From: Nannocystis sp.
GTDB lineage: Bacteria > Myxococcota_A > Polyangia > Nannocystales > Nannocystaceae
Direction of reading: 5' to 3'
Assembly (NCBI RefSeq): GCF_016714285.1
Contig: NZ_JADJNN010000042.1
Coordinates: forward strand, 190,400 to 254,399
DNA: 64,000 bases
Both the position numbers and the translations under genes were made by a program. Within the stretch, counting starts at the first letter, position 1, and every line of letters begins with the position of its first letter. The notes beneath the pieces are model-generated. The model saw nothing but the letters and a program-made list of their open reading frames with translations. It did no database searches and had not been told where the DNA came from. This document shows, piece after piece, positions 35,943-44,315 of this stretch.

Positions 35943-36671
35943 GTCACGGAAACTGCGTTCGCGCTCGTAGTCAAGAAGCGGGCCGACCTCGAGCCCGGGT
36001 CCGTCAACAACCTGCTCAAGTACATCATCGCCTTGCTGCGCTGCGCTAAGGAGAAGCACGGCAAGAAGATCGAGATCCCCAAGGCGCCGTACCTGACGAA
36101 CGAGACCGAGGCGGCTTGGTACACGGCCGAGCAGTTCGAGGCCCTCAACCAGAGCGCGGCGACCTTCGCGGCCGCCGACCTCGTCTTGATCCTGCTCGCT
36201 GGCGAGGCGGGGCTGCGGTCGGGGGAGATCAGCGCGCTCCGCTGGACCGACGTCGACCTCGCCAAGCGCGAGATGACGATCCGGAGCAACCTCGTGCGGG
36301 GCCACGAGGGCACGCCCAAGGGCGGGGTTACGCGCACGGTGCCGATGTCCGGCCGGTTGCACCGCACCCTCGTCCAGCACCAGGCGGCCGAGGGCGATAC
36401 GGGCCGGGTGTTGCGCCGCGACGACGGCAGCGACATGACCACGGACTCGCAGCGCACGGTCCTGCGGCGGGTCGCGGGCTACGCTGGGCTGCCGGCCTAC
36501 GGCATGCACGCGCTGCGTCACTGCTTCGGCTCGCGCATGATGAACGGCGGCGCGGGCGGCAAGGTGGTGATGCGCCTGCTCGGGCACAAGAAGCTGTCGA
36601 CCACGGAGCGCTACGTCCACACGTCGGACGAGCACTGCCGGAGCGTGGTCGATCGGCTGCTGCCGGGCTGA
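35943..36671 (+). pseudogene. N-terminally truncated tyrosine recombinase
   Basis: The open frame begins after TAG at 35940 and encodes VKKRADLEPGSVNNLLKYIIALLRCAKEKHG, the end of a core-binding domain, then a full catalytic domain: Arg in LAGEAGLRSGEISAL, His/Arg in HALRHCFGSRM, His in LLGHKKLSTT and Tyr in ERYVH. No ATG or GTG with a ribosome site lies upstream, and the first 80 or so residues expected of an integrase are missing. It looks like the remnant of an earlier element. A TTG at 36033 could start a shorter product. Confidence 0.65.
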
Positions 36672-36694
36672 CGCCCGCTCGGCTCTCGCGGCGA

Positions 36695-36731
36695 GAGGCC
36701 GCCTACGGCGCGTCGCGCGGTAGGCGGCCTC
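36695..36731. terminator. Bidirectional terminator-like inverted repeat
   Basis: A perfect 12-bp inverted repeat (36695-36706 and 36720-36731) with a 13-base loop lies between two convergent genes, 24 bp after the integrase remnant and 9 bp before the end of the Gly-zipper gene. Only a weak T-rich stretch follows. Confidence 0.55.
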
Positions 36732-36739
36732 GTCATTCA

Positions 36740-37330
36740 TCACCGCCGGCCGGCTCGTCGCGCCTTGATCCCCTCGGACATCCGACGCGCAACATCCTCC
36801 ATCCACGGTTCGACGATCGGCGGCTCTTGCTCCGCCTTCGGCGACGGCACCGGCCTCGCCGCTCGCGTAGGGTCGAAGACCGGACCGCCCCGCGAGCCCC
36901 AACCCCGCGAGGGCTCTGCGGGCTTCGGGCTTGGGGGCGCCCGCGAGGGCTCCACAGGCGTCGGGCCTGGGGACGCCCGCGAGGGCTCCGCGGGCTGCGG
37001 GCCCGGGGGCACCCGCGAGGGCTCCGCGGGCGCCGCGGGCTTCGGGCCTGGGGGCGCCCGCGAGGGCTCCGCGGCCGGCGAGGGGGATCGCCGGGGGGAT
37101 GGTCCGGGCGGTCGCGGCCATCCGGGCGGGCGTGGCCAGGCGGGTATTTGCCAGCCATCGACTGGGAGGCCAGGACCCGGCGTGCGTCGCGGCCGCGGTT
37201 CGGGATCTCTGGACCTCAGCCCGTTAACGATCCCGCCGATGATCAGTCCTCCCGCGATGCCGCTGATCACACCGATCGCGATACCGGCGATCGCCTCCTT
37301 GGTCTCCGAGTTGTCCCGCGCGTCCGCCAT
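36740..37330 (-). CDS. Gly-zipper membrane protein with Pro-rich tandem repeats
   Basis: The 196-residue product has one glycine-zipper membrane segment (AIAGIAIGVISGIAGGLIIGG, residues 13-33) and then a Pro/Arg/Ser-rich region with about six copies of an A-E-P-S-R-(A/V)-(P/S)-P-G-P unit, visible as a GC-rich tandem repeat in DNA at 36900-37080. The charged C-terminus (WMEDVARRMSEGIKARR) may be helical. Such proteins occur on phages and plasmids, but I recognise no family. The complementary strand is also open, because of the repeat, but lacks a membrane segment or start site. Confidence 0.6.
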   Translation of the reverse strand: MADARDNSETKEAIAGIAIGVISGIAGGLIIGGIVNGLRSRDPEPRPRRTPGPGLPVDGWQIPAWPRPPGWPRPPGPSPRRSPSPAAEPSRAPPGPKPAAPAEPSRVPPGPQPAEPSRASPGPTPVEPSRAPPSPKPAEPSRGWGSRGGPVFDPTRAARPVPSPKAEQEPPIVEPWMEDVARRMSEGIKARRAGRR

Positions 37331-37408
37331 CAGGACAGCATAGAAGAGACCTGTAAGCCGCTCAAGATGCGGGAGCGCGCGGCGGGCGTACTGATCGCTG
37401 ACCGACGT

Positions 37409-37894
37409 CTAGCTGCGATCAGGCGGCGATCCGAAACAACGTCGCCAGTCTTCGGCGATCGCCACGCTGGCGGCAGCGTTCAGGTCCACGCCGCGGAACT
37501 CGGCGAGCTGCCGCAGCTTCGCATCGAGCTGCGGTGACAGACGGATCACCCGTTGCGCGCGGTCTTCCTTCGGCGGTCGGCCTTGGCCACCCTGCGCACG
37601 CGCGCGCGGAGTCCGGCCGCGTGGCTTGGTCTCGTCGGCCTCGCCCGTGCCCTCGTCGGAGCGTGATTGGGGTGACGTGTTCGAGCGGCGCCTGGCTGCG
37701 CGGGGCTGCGGGCCCGCGTCGTCGTCTTCCCCTACGTCGTCGGGAGATCGACGCGCTGACTGCGTCGGCGTGCTCGGCGGCTTCGGAGCCTCCTGCCTCA
37801 TCTTCTCGAGTTCATGCAGCGCCTCTGGGCTGGCGCCCGGTGGTGCGTGGGTACCCGGGAAGGGCTGGGGGTTGAAGGATGGGCCACGCCCCAT
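37409..37894 (-). CDS. Ribbon-helix-helix partition protein (ParB/ParG-like)
   Basis: The 161-residue protein begins at ATG 37894, which shares a base with the parA stop (TGATG). The first 110 residues are Pro/Ser/Arg-rich and probably disordered. The C-terminal 45 residues (RVIRLSPQLDAKLRQLAEFRGVDLNAAASVAIAEDW) fit a ribbon-helix-helix DNA-binding fold. Small RHH partners with a flexible arm are the centromere-binding and ATPase-stimulating partner of type Ib ParA proteins. It probably binds the GATCGCTGGTAGCGATC repeats upstream of parA. Confidence 0.7.
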   Translation of the reverse strand: MGRGPSFNPQPFPGTHAPPGASPEALHELEKMRQEAPKPPSTPTQSARRSPDDVGEDDDAGPQPRAARRRSNTSPQSRSDEGTGEADETKPRGRTPRARAQGGQGRPPKEDRAQRVIRLSPQLDAKLRQLAEFRGVDLNAAASVAIAEDWRRCFGSPPDRS

Positions 37895-38538
37895 CAACGT
37901 TTCTCCTCGGGGAATCCAGCCCGCTTGAGGATCGCGTCGCAGAGCCCGACCATCAAGTGATGGGCGGCCGTCCCCTTGCCATGGGGCACGTCCCACACCG
38001 GCCTGTAGTACGCCTGGGTCCGAAACGCTGCGGGGCTGTGTGGGATGACTTCCGGGTGATACTCGACGTCCGGGATGAGCCTTGTGGCCTCCTGCAAACC
38101 GCGGAGGGTGTTGATGCCCCCCGCATCCGCCCCGTAGAAGACGACGTAGCATGGCGCCTTCTCAGTCATCGCCGGCACGACCTCGGCGAGGGACTCGATC
38201 GCGGTGCGGTTGTCGACGGGACAGATCCAGAGGTCTGGGGTGACGATGGCCGGGATGCCTGCCTCGGGAGGAGTGTCGATGACCACGAGGGGAAAGCCGC
38301 CCGTCGCGCTCGCAGGCGGCTGTTCCATCGGCGAGTAGAGCGCGGTGATGTTCCCGCGCTTGCTCGGCTTGTTCGGGTCGAGCTGCCGCTCGTCGCTGTA
38401 CCAGCGCATAAGGTCGCCCTGGCGGTCGAGCGTGACCATGAGGCTTGGGATGCCGCGCTGATCGGCGCGGAGCCCGAGGTGTGCGCTGATCGTGGTCTTC
38501 CCGATGCCGCCCTTGTGGTTGTGGACTCCGATGATCAC
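37894..38538 (-). CDS. parA: ParA-family partition ATPase
   Basis: The 214-residue protein shows the deviant Walker A motif KGGIGKTT (9-16, signature Lys9), the Walker A' region VVIDTPPEAG and the size of the small type Ib ParA ATPases of plasmids, which lack an N-terminal HTH. ParA dimers move DNA-bound partner complexes over the nucleoid to secure inheritance. It forms an operon with the RHH gene. An inverted copy of the array motif lies 16-32 bp upstream of its start and so could serve as the operator. Its presence suggests an element that is at times extrachromosomal. Confidence 0.88.
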   Translation of the reverse strand: MIIGVHNHKGGIGKTTISAHLGLRADQRGIPSLMVTLDRQGDLMRWYSDERQLDPNKPSKRGNITALYSPMEQPPASATGGFPLVVIDTPPEAGIPAIVTPDLWICPVDNRTAIESLAEVVPAMTEKAPCYVVFYGADAGGINTLRGLQEATRLIPDVEYHPEVIPHSPAAFRTQAYYRPVWDVPHGKGTAAHHLMVGLCDAILKRAGFPEEKR

Positions 38539-38554
38539 AAACGTCTCCTTTTCA

Positions 38555-38571
38555 GATCGCTACCAGCGATC
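38555..38571 (-). promoter_or_regulatory. Operator-like palindrome upstream of parA
   Basis: GATCGCTACCAGCGATC is a 7-bp palindrome with a 3-base centre, the reverse-oriented counterpart of the motif in the repeat array at 38937-39308, and is likewise accompanied by a GATATC box (38577-38582). Its place next to the parA start suggests autoregulation by the RHH protein. Confidence 0.6.
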
Positions 38572-38936
38572 ACATTGATATCCGGAAGACGCGGGGCTCA
38601 CAAGACGACGGATCCGAGCGATGGTGATTGGCGCACGCGACGGCGGGCTCATCCGCGCTGCGCGACGGCACGCCACCCGCAGACGCGCTGCATCCCGCGC
38701 GTCGCCTGCCTACATAACCCGCGCTTCCTTGGCCAGCCCTCGGCGCCGTCGAGACTGGTGACGATGATGCGCGGTCTCTGCGATCCTCCACCCTTCATCC
38801 ACGCGCACCCACGAATTCTCCAGGGTGCTCCAGTCGTCATCCACGCTGCACCCACGTGCGTCGTGTGCGGCATCGGGCACGCCGCCGCATCGGGCCGCGG
38901 TCGTGACCGGCCCCCGGCCCCCAGCGTCATTCTCCA
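38572..38936. other. Spacer between parA operator and repeat array
   Basis: About 360 bp without a credible gene; short frames exist in several directions but none has a start site or recognisable product. It may contain the parA promoter or part of the centromere. Confidence 0.35.
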
Positions 38937-39308
38937 GATATCAGTGTGATCGCGGGTAGCGATCAGAAATGGACCGGGCCCCAACCCGCCGCGTCGTTCC
39001 CCAGATATCAGAGTGATCCCTGGTAGCGATCAGAAATGACCAGGCCCACGGCCCACGGGTCGTTTCTCCTGGTATCATGGTGATCGCTGGTAGCGATCAG
39101 AAATGACCGGACCATGCAGCCCGACGCGTCGTTCACCTGATATCAGTGTGATCGCTGGTGGCGATCAGAAATGACCGGACCATGCAGCCCCCCGCGAGGT
39201 TCGCCTGATATCAGTGTGATCGCTGGTAGCGATCAGAAATGACCGGACCACACAGCCCCCGCGTCGTTCGCCTGATATCAAGGTGATCGCTGGTTGCTAT
39301 CAGAAATG
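38937..39308 (+). repeat. Six tandem 66-68-bp repeats with a conserved palindrome (parS-like array)
   Basis: Each unit holds GATATCA, four or so bases, then the palindrome GATCGCTGGTAGCGATC, then AGAAATG and a GC-rich spacer. Palindrome starts are 38948, 39015, 39082, 39150, 39218 and 39284, a steady 66-68-bp period. Units 1, 2, 4 and 6 carry one to three substitutions. Together with the inverted copy beside parA this is the layout of a plasmid centromere, or iterons, bound by a partition or replication protein. A lone degenerate half-copy (TAGCGATCAGAAT) is at 39693-39706. Confidence 0.8.
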
Positions 39309-39365
39309 GTTGGCTCGCGGCACAGGCGAATGAGGCGCTTTGCGTGCAGGACGGCAGGCAACGCC

Positions 39366-39640
39366 GTGTCAGATGCGTGCCGCATCCCGCGGCGCCGCGT
39401 CCGTGTCGCATCCCGCGGCGCCTGGTCCGTACCGCGTCCCGCGGCGCCGGGTCGGTGTCGCATCCGCGGCGCCGCGTGCGTGTCGCGTCCCGTGGCGCCG
39501 CGTGGCGCCGCGTGCGTGTCGCATCGCGGCACCGCGTGCGTGTCGCATCCCGCGGCGCCGCGTGCGTGTCGTATCCCGCGGCGCCGTGTCCGTGTCCCGC
39601 GGCGCCGCGTATGAGATCACGGCGGCGCCGTGCCGGCGCC
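39366..39640. repeat. GC-rich 26-bp-type tandem repeat, non-coding
   Basis: Roughly nine degenerate copies of a 26-bp unit built around GCATCCCGCGGCGCCGCGT. The period is not a multiple of three and indels occur between units, which argues against coding. Long open frames on both strands here are artefacts of the repeat. Confidence 0.6.
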
Positions 39641-39789
39641 ATGTCCGACGCGTGCGCCAGCGAGGCGGCGGGTCGCCGCTTGCACACCGAGGGTAGCGAT
39701 CAGAATGCCTGCATGCACGTGGCCGCCGCACGCGGCGCCCGGCGGCGCGCGACGGGCGGCGCGTCGCTCGGCGAGGGCGACGGGTCAGC

Positions 39790-40010
39790 CGACCCGCGCG
39801 TATCCTTTGCGGGGGCTCGGGCGATGGCTGGCGCGCGGAACCACTGGTCGGCGACGCGGGCCGTTGGTCGGCGACGCCGGCCGTTGGCCCGCGCGGTGCG
39901 AGGGGTCCGGGCGACGGCTGGCGCGCGAAGCTGTCGGTCGGCGACGCCGGCCTGTCCCGCGCGCGGTACGACGGCGCCGCGGGGCCCGGGCGACGGCCGG
40001 CACACGTTGC
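39790..40010. repeat. Imperfect GC-rich repeats (GGTCGGCGACGC type)
   Basis: The motif GGTCGGCGACGC recurs at least three times, interleaved with GGGCGACGGC/TGGCGCGCG units. No coding potential with start sites is evident. It continues the non-coding repeat tract next to the partition array. Confidence 0.45.
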
Positions 40011-40099
40011 AGTACACCCGCACGCGTGATCCCACACGGATCGCGCGAGGCGGCGCGTTGCGGCGCTCCGGTCTCGAGCCGCGTGACGCTCCGGTGTGT

Positions 40100-40360
40100 G
40101 GCGTGACTCGGTGTCCACGACGCTCGTGCTCACCCCGACGTGCGACGGCGGTGCACGCAGCTCGGTGTCAACGACACTCGTGCTCACCTGGCCGCGCGAC
40201 GGTGCGCAAGACAGCCGACCGATAGAGCGCCGTGTCACCCGCGGCGGCCGGGCCACACCCGCGAGGCCGTTGTCACCGCCGCCACTGGTCGGTGTTCACG
40301 ACGCTCGTGCTCACCCCGCTGCGCGACGGCCGGTCGAGCGCCGTGTCACCCGCGGCGGCA
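40100..40360. repeat. Three copies of a 27-bp repeat plus a second paired motif
   Basis: A 27-bp sequence with the shared end CTCGTGCTCACC occurs at 40108, 40162 and 40289, and a longer motif starting GAGCGCCGTGTCACCCGCGG occurs twice (about 40226 and 40337). Spacing is irregular, so this is not a CRISPR array. It could be protein-binding DNA or decayed duplicated sequence. Confidence 0.5.
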
Positions 40361-40475
40361 GGGCGTCAGTGCACGCGACGACGCTTGCACGGGTAGTCGG
40401 CATGGCGAGGGGTACTCCATGGGGCGCGGGCAATTTCGAGCTGACAGCCGGGGCGGCGCGGACTAGGCTTGCAGG

Positions 40476-41576
40476 GTGACGCACACGCCGCTCCTCGCCG
40501 GCCTGGTCCTCGCTGCTTGCGGGGACGCTGCCCCGTCTGGACTCTCGACCGGACCGGGGGTCACTAGCGTGCCCGCATCGACGAGCGGCAGCTCGCCCGG
40601 CACCGACACGACGTCGACCGGGCCGGCGGACGACTCGGCCGGCAGCTCCGGCATCTCGACCACGGGGACCCTGCGCGACGTCGGGTCCTCGATGGACTTC
40701 GGGCCCGTCCAGCCGCCGGGCTGCAAGGGCAAGGTGGACGTGCTGTTCCTGATCTCGCGGCTCGGCACGATGGACACCGAGCAGGAGCAACTCCTCGCCA
40801 GCTTCCCGGGCTTCATCGACACGATCGAGCAGACGCTCGAGGGCTTTGACGTTCACATCATGACGGCGAATCCGGACGGCATCTGGCCGGGAAAGTACGT
40901 GTGCGAAGGCGGCGATGGCGGGTGCTCAGATTACTGGCCGACCTGCGGCCCGGACGCCGAGGACTACGACTGCACCACGTACAAGGACCTTGTGACCGAG
41001 TGCGACGAGGTGCTCGGGGCCGGCCTGACGTTCAACACCGGCGGGTTCGCGGCGAACAAGGTGTGCGACCTGCACGGCGGCAACCGCTACATCGTCGGCG
41101 ACGATCCGAACATAGCGGGCGCGTTCGAGTGCATCGCCAAGGTCGGCACGTCCGGCGCAGACCCGCCGCTGGGCGACGCGATGATCGCCGCGCTGTCTGC
41201 CAAGCTCAACGGCCCCAAGGGCTGCAACGAGGGCTTCTTGCGCGAGGACGCGTTGCTCGTCGTCGTACTGATCATGGACAACGCGGACATCAAGTCGAAG
41301 TCCTACGCGAAGACGCAGTACGAGGCGATCGTCGCGGCCAAGAAGGACGCGAGCGCCGTCGTCATGCTCGCGGTTGTGCCGCAGCATCTTAAGGAAGGCG
41401 AGCCCATGGTGCCCGGGTGTGCTTACGATGAGGGCGGTCCGCTCACCTTCGCGGATCTGCTGTCGAGGTTCCCTTACCACGAGGTCGGCGACACCTGTGC
41501 GCCCAGTTACGCCCCGTTCTTCGAAAAGGCCGCCGCTAAGATCGGCGAGGCGTGCGGGAGCTTCATCCCGCAGTAA
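40476..41576 (+). CDS. vWA-like lipoprotein with degenerate metal site
   Basis: The 366-residue protein starts at GTG 40476 after CAGG. A short signal with lipobox (AGLVLAACGDA) leads to a Ser/Thr/Gly linker and a von Willebrand A-like domain (KVDVLFLISRLGTMDTEQEQLLASFPGFIDTIEQTL). The MIDAS motif that usually reads DNSGSM is replaced by SRLGTM, so metal binding may be lost. Cysteine-rich inserts (CEGGDGGCSDYWPTCG) follow. Such lipoproteins are abundant in this group and may bind surface ligands. It lies convergent with the next lipoprotein gene. Confidence 0.7.
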   Translation: MTHTPLLAGLVLAACGDAAPSGLSTGPGVTSVPASTSGSSPGTDTTSTGPADDSAGSSGISTTGTLRDVGSSMDFGPVQPPGCKGKVDVLFLISRLGTMDTEQEQLLASFPGFIDTIEQTLEGFDVHIMTANPDGIWPGKYVCEGGDGGCSDYWPTCGPDAEDYDCTTYKDLVTECDEVLGAGLTFNTGGFAANKVCDLHGGNRYIVGDDPNIAGAFECIAKVGTSGADPPLGDAMIAALSAKLNGPKGCNEGFLREDALLVVVLIMDNADIKSKSYAKTQYEAIVAAKKDASAVVMLAVVPQHLKEGEPMVPGCAYDEGGPLTFADLLSRFPYHEVGDTCAPSYAPFFEKAAAKIGEACGSFIPQ

Positions 41577-41609
41577 TCCGCCCGTCGTAAGTGCGCTGCG
41601 CCCTGCGAG

Positions 41610-43349
41610 CTACCCGTGGATCAACGTGATCCGGGCCTGCGTCTTGCCGCTGACGGTGATGTAGCCGGTGGGGAAGATTCGATCGTAGCTGTCCCGGACG
41701 ATGCCCAGCGCCTCGGAGGGCCCTGCGCCCGGGTACCAGTGATCGAGCAGGATCGGCCCGTCCACGCCAACCTCGCGGCCGAACACGTAGCCGCGTAGCT
41801 TGCTGTTCTGTGTCACCGCGCCCGCGACGAGCGCACGCCCTTGGCTGTCGAGCGCGACGTCGTTGCCGTAGGCAAGGCCGCTGTTCGACAGCTCAGGCGC
41901 GAACCACGTGCGCTCGCCGTCGGCGGAGTAGCGTGATGTCTCGATCCGGTACTTCGAGCAGGTCTCGTCGCACCCGTAGCCGGTCACGACGATGCCATCG
42001 GAGCCAAGTGCAGCGCCGAAAAAGGCGCTCTGAAGCCAGGGATTGACCGTTGGCGCGACGATCACGGGTCCAGCGATCTTGCCAGTGTGGAGGTCCATCG
42101 GCACGAGGACGCCGCGCAGAAAGTTGTTCTTGACGTTGTTGTCGTGCTTCCCCTTGCTCGCGCCGACGATCCAGGCGACGTCGCCGTCGATCAGAACGTC
42201 GGTGGCGAAGTCCACGAAGCTGTGAGGCAGATGCTTGCCATCGGTGTAGTCGTACGTGTCGCCGAGCGTCTGCACACCGGCCGCGTTGACGGCCCAGAAG
42301 GCGATGTCCCAGTCTCCCATGACTCCGGCGAGGCCCACCGCGAAGCAGCCGCCGTCCGCGTCTGTTGCGAGCGCCCGGACCACCCGGCCAATGGTTCCCG
42401 GGGCTTCGATCCCGACCTCGTGGCCGTCCGCGTCGAGCAGGACGATCCGCGGCAGCGGGTCGGTGTTCGGCGCGTGGACGTTCATGGCGACCCACATGCG
42501 CCCGTCCGGTAGCATGGCGACGTCGACCACGGCGCCCTCGCGCGTGTCGAGCGTGATCGTGCCCTCGGGCCACAGCTCCGCCCCGGTGACGCCTGATCGC
42601 TTGCGGATCGTCGGCCGCGGCACGCCGCCGATCTCGGTCTGGCCGACCTCGATCAAGTCTCCGGCGGGCGTGACAGCCACGCGGTTTGTGCGGCTGGCGA
42701 CGGGCCCGGCCTGCGACCACGCCTCGGTGCCAGGCTCGGGCGTAGAGACCTCGTACATGGCCGGGCGGCTGTCCTCGTAGGGGCCTTGCTTGGCGATGAT
42801 CTCGACGCTGTGCGAGCCGTTGTCGATCGCGCCGTGGACCGCCAGGGCGCCGGTGAACAGCCCGCCGCCCGCCGCGATCAGCTCGCCCGCGTCGGCGCCG
42901 TCGAGCGTCACGTACACCACCCCAGTGTTCTCGGTCTGCACGGCGAGCTTCACGGGGCCGGCGGCGTAGACCTTCGCCGGCAGGTCCACCGTGACGATCT
43001 TCGGCTTCTCAGGATCGACCACGGGCGGGCCGTCGGCGGTGTCCGTCGCATCGCCGCTGTCGGTCGCGCTGCCGGACATTGTGTCGGCCGCCGTGGCGTT
43101 GGCCGTGTCGGCGTCGGTCGCCGACACGCCCGCGCTGTCGCTGCCGGTCGGGCCCGTGCTCGCGGGCGACGTATCGCCCGTGGTAGCGAGCTGCCCGTCG
43201 CCGCTCGAGACGTCCTCGGTGCCCACATCGTCCGCGTGTTCTTCCAGGAGCGCCTGGTACTGCGGCGAAGTACACCCCGCGAGGAGGCTCAGGGCGAGGG
43301 AAAGGCGGCGCATAGGTGCCACGGTAGCGGAAAAGGCGAATCCGCGCAT
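41610..43349 (-). CDS. Large lipoprotein with Ser/Thr linker and repeat-propeller body
   Basis: The 579-residue protein starts at ATG 43349 because a strong GGGGAGG site lies eight bases upstream, inside the end of the preceding gene. The signal sequence ends LALSLLAGCTSP. An about 80-residue Asp/Ser/Thr/Ala/Gly linker follows, then an Ig-like domain (VYVTLDGADAGEL) and a beta-propeller-like body (DLIEVGQTEIGG, VDVAMLPDGRMWVAMNV, GCFAVGLAGVMGDWDIAFW, DVALDSQGRALVAGAV). It is probably exposed on the cell surface. A decayed relative is at 46957-47724, on the other side of the kinase gene. Confidence 0.72.
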   Translation of the reverse strand: MRGFAFSATVAPMRRLSLALSLLAGCTSPQYQALLEEHADDVGTEDVSSGDGQLATTGDTSPASTGPTGSDSAGVSATDADTANATAADTMSGSATDSGDATDTADGPPVVDPEKPKIVTVDLPAKVYAAGPVKLAVQTENTGVVYVTLDGADAGELIAAGGGLFTGALAVHGAIDNGSHSVEIIAKQGPYEDSRPAMYEVSTPEPGTEAWSQAGPVASRTNRVAVTPAGDLIEVGQTEIGGVPRPTIRKRSGVTGAELWPEGTITLDTREGAVVDVAMLPDGRMWVAMNVHAPNTDPLPRIVLLDADGHEVGIEAPGTIGRVVRALATDADGGCFAVGLAGVMGDWDIAFWAVNAAGVQTLGDTYDYTDGKHLPHSFVDFATDVLIDGDVAWIVGASKGKHDNNVKNNFLRGVLVPMDLHTGKIAGPVIVAPTVNPWLQSAFFGAALGSDGIVVTGYGCDETCSKYRIETSRYSADGERTWFAPELSNSGLAYGNDVALDSQGRALVAGAVTQNSKLRGYVFGREVGVDGPILLDHWYPGAGPSEALGIVRDSYDRIFPTGYITVSGKTQARITLIHG

Positions 43350-43351
43350 GA

Positions 43352-44221
43352 TCAGAACCTCCCCTGCAGGACAAGGCCGCCGACCCCTCGCGCCCCCCAC
43401 GGGGCGACCGCCATGCGGCGCTGCCGTGCGCCGGTCGCCAGCAGCGACGCGCCGGTCACGACCAGCACGGCGCCTGTCACCCCGAGCGCGACGGCCCCGG
43501 CCGTGGTCGCCGTGTAACGTCGGCCCAGCGCCGCCGAGTCGCCCTGTTCCTGCTGCGTCAGCGTGCGGCCCTTGCTGTCCTCGCGGATCCCCGCGAGCGT
43601 GGCCTCGCCGTCAGATCGGTAGGCCAGCAGACCGGCCATCGGCGCGAACGACACGAGGCCGGGGACGAGCGTCGCCAGACCTGCCCGGACGCGGCGGTGA
43701 TCGGCCGGGGGCCGTGCGACGGGGCGGGCGACGGGGGGCAGGGCCGGACCGACGGGGGCGGCGTACGGCTTCGCCTCGATCGGCGGCGGGCTGTCCGTTT
43801 TCTTGCTCGGGGCCTGCTCGCAGGGCGTCGCACCGAGACTGTCGCGCGCCTCAGTGCGGAAGTCCGTCGCGGCGGCGAATAGCACCGGCGGAATGCCCTC
43901 CCGCGCCAGCACATTATCGGCCGCGTCGATCAGCCGACACAGGTACTGCGCCTCGCCGGTGCGCTGGTAGGCGACCTTGAGCCCGCCTACCGTGAGCATG
44001 AGGAGGTCGGACGCAGCGTCGGCGTCGGCCGCCTGGCGCAGCTTCTCGTCCGCGAGCTGCGTGGCGGCCAGGAGCCGCTCGAGCGACGCGGGCGAGTCGG
44101 TGAGCGCCGGGTTGCTGGCTGCGATCTCGGCGTAGATCGCATCGTTGTCGGCCGTCGGCGACAACGGCCGTGTGACAGGGTCTACGAGGGCCACGGCGAG
44201 CAGGGAGGCGAGGGCCAGCAT
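43352..44221 (-). CDS. Exported protein with C-terminal membrane hairpin, unknown
   Basis: The 289-residue protein starts at ATG 44221 (signal-like LALASLLAVALV), has a helical N-terminal part (LERLLAATQLADEKLRQA), a Pro/Ala linker and two hydrophobic stretches near the C-terminus (GLATLVPGLVSFAPMAGLLAY and GAVALGVTGAVLVVTGASLLA). Proteins with this plan are often coded beside TPR-type kinases in this group. It ends two bases before the lipoprotein gene, so the two form an operon divergent from the double kinase. Confidence 0.6.
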   Translation of the reverse strand: MLALASLLAVALVDPVTRPLSPTADNDAIYAEIAASNPALTDSPASLERLLAATQLADEKLRQAADADAASDLLMLTVGGLKVAYQRTGEAQYLCRLIDAADNVLAREGIPPVLFAAATDFRTEARDSLGATPCEQAPSKKTDSPPPIEAKPYAAPVGPALPPVARPVARPPADHRRVRAGLATLVPGLVSFAPMAGLLAYRSDGEATLAGIREDSKGRTLTQQEQGDSAALGRRYTATTAGAVALGVTGAVLVVTGASLLATGARQRRMAVAPWGARGVGGLVLQGRF

Positions 44222-44315
44222 GGTCTCCCTTGTAGCGCACCGACGGGGTAGCGAGAAGATGCCAGGGCACGAAGGGGGACCTCGCGGCACCCGGGTTGTG
44301 GCAGGCTTGGGGACG

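Noticed and set aside
38937..39308. CRISPR array
   Set aside because: The 66-68-bp units are conserved over most of their length, so there are no unique spacers, and no cas gene is near. A partition or iteron array fits better.
39344..40225. Open frames in the repeat tract (Arg/Ala/Gly-rich)
   Set aside because: Produced by repeats whose period is not a multiple of three; no ribosome site or conserved start.
40100..40360. CRISPR-like repeats
   Set aside because: Only three copies with irregular spacing and related intervening sequence.
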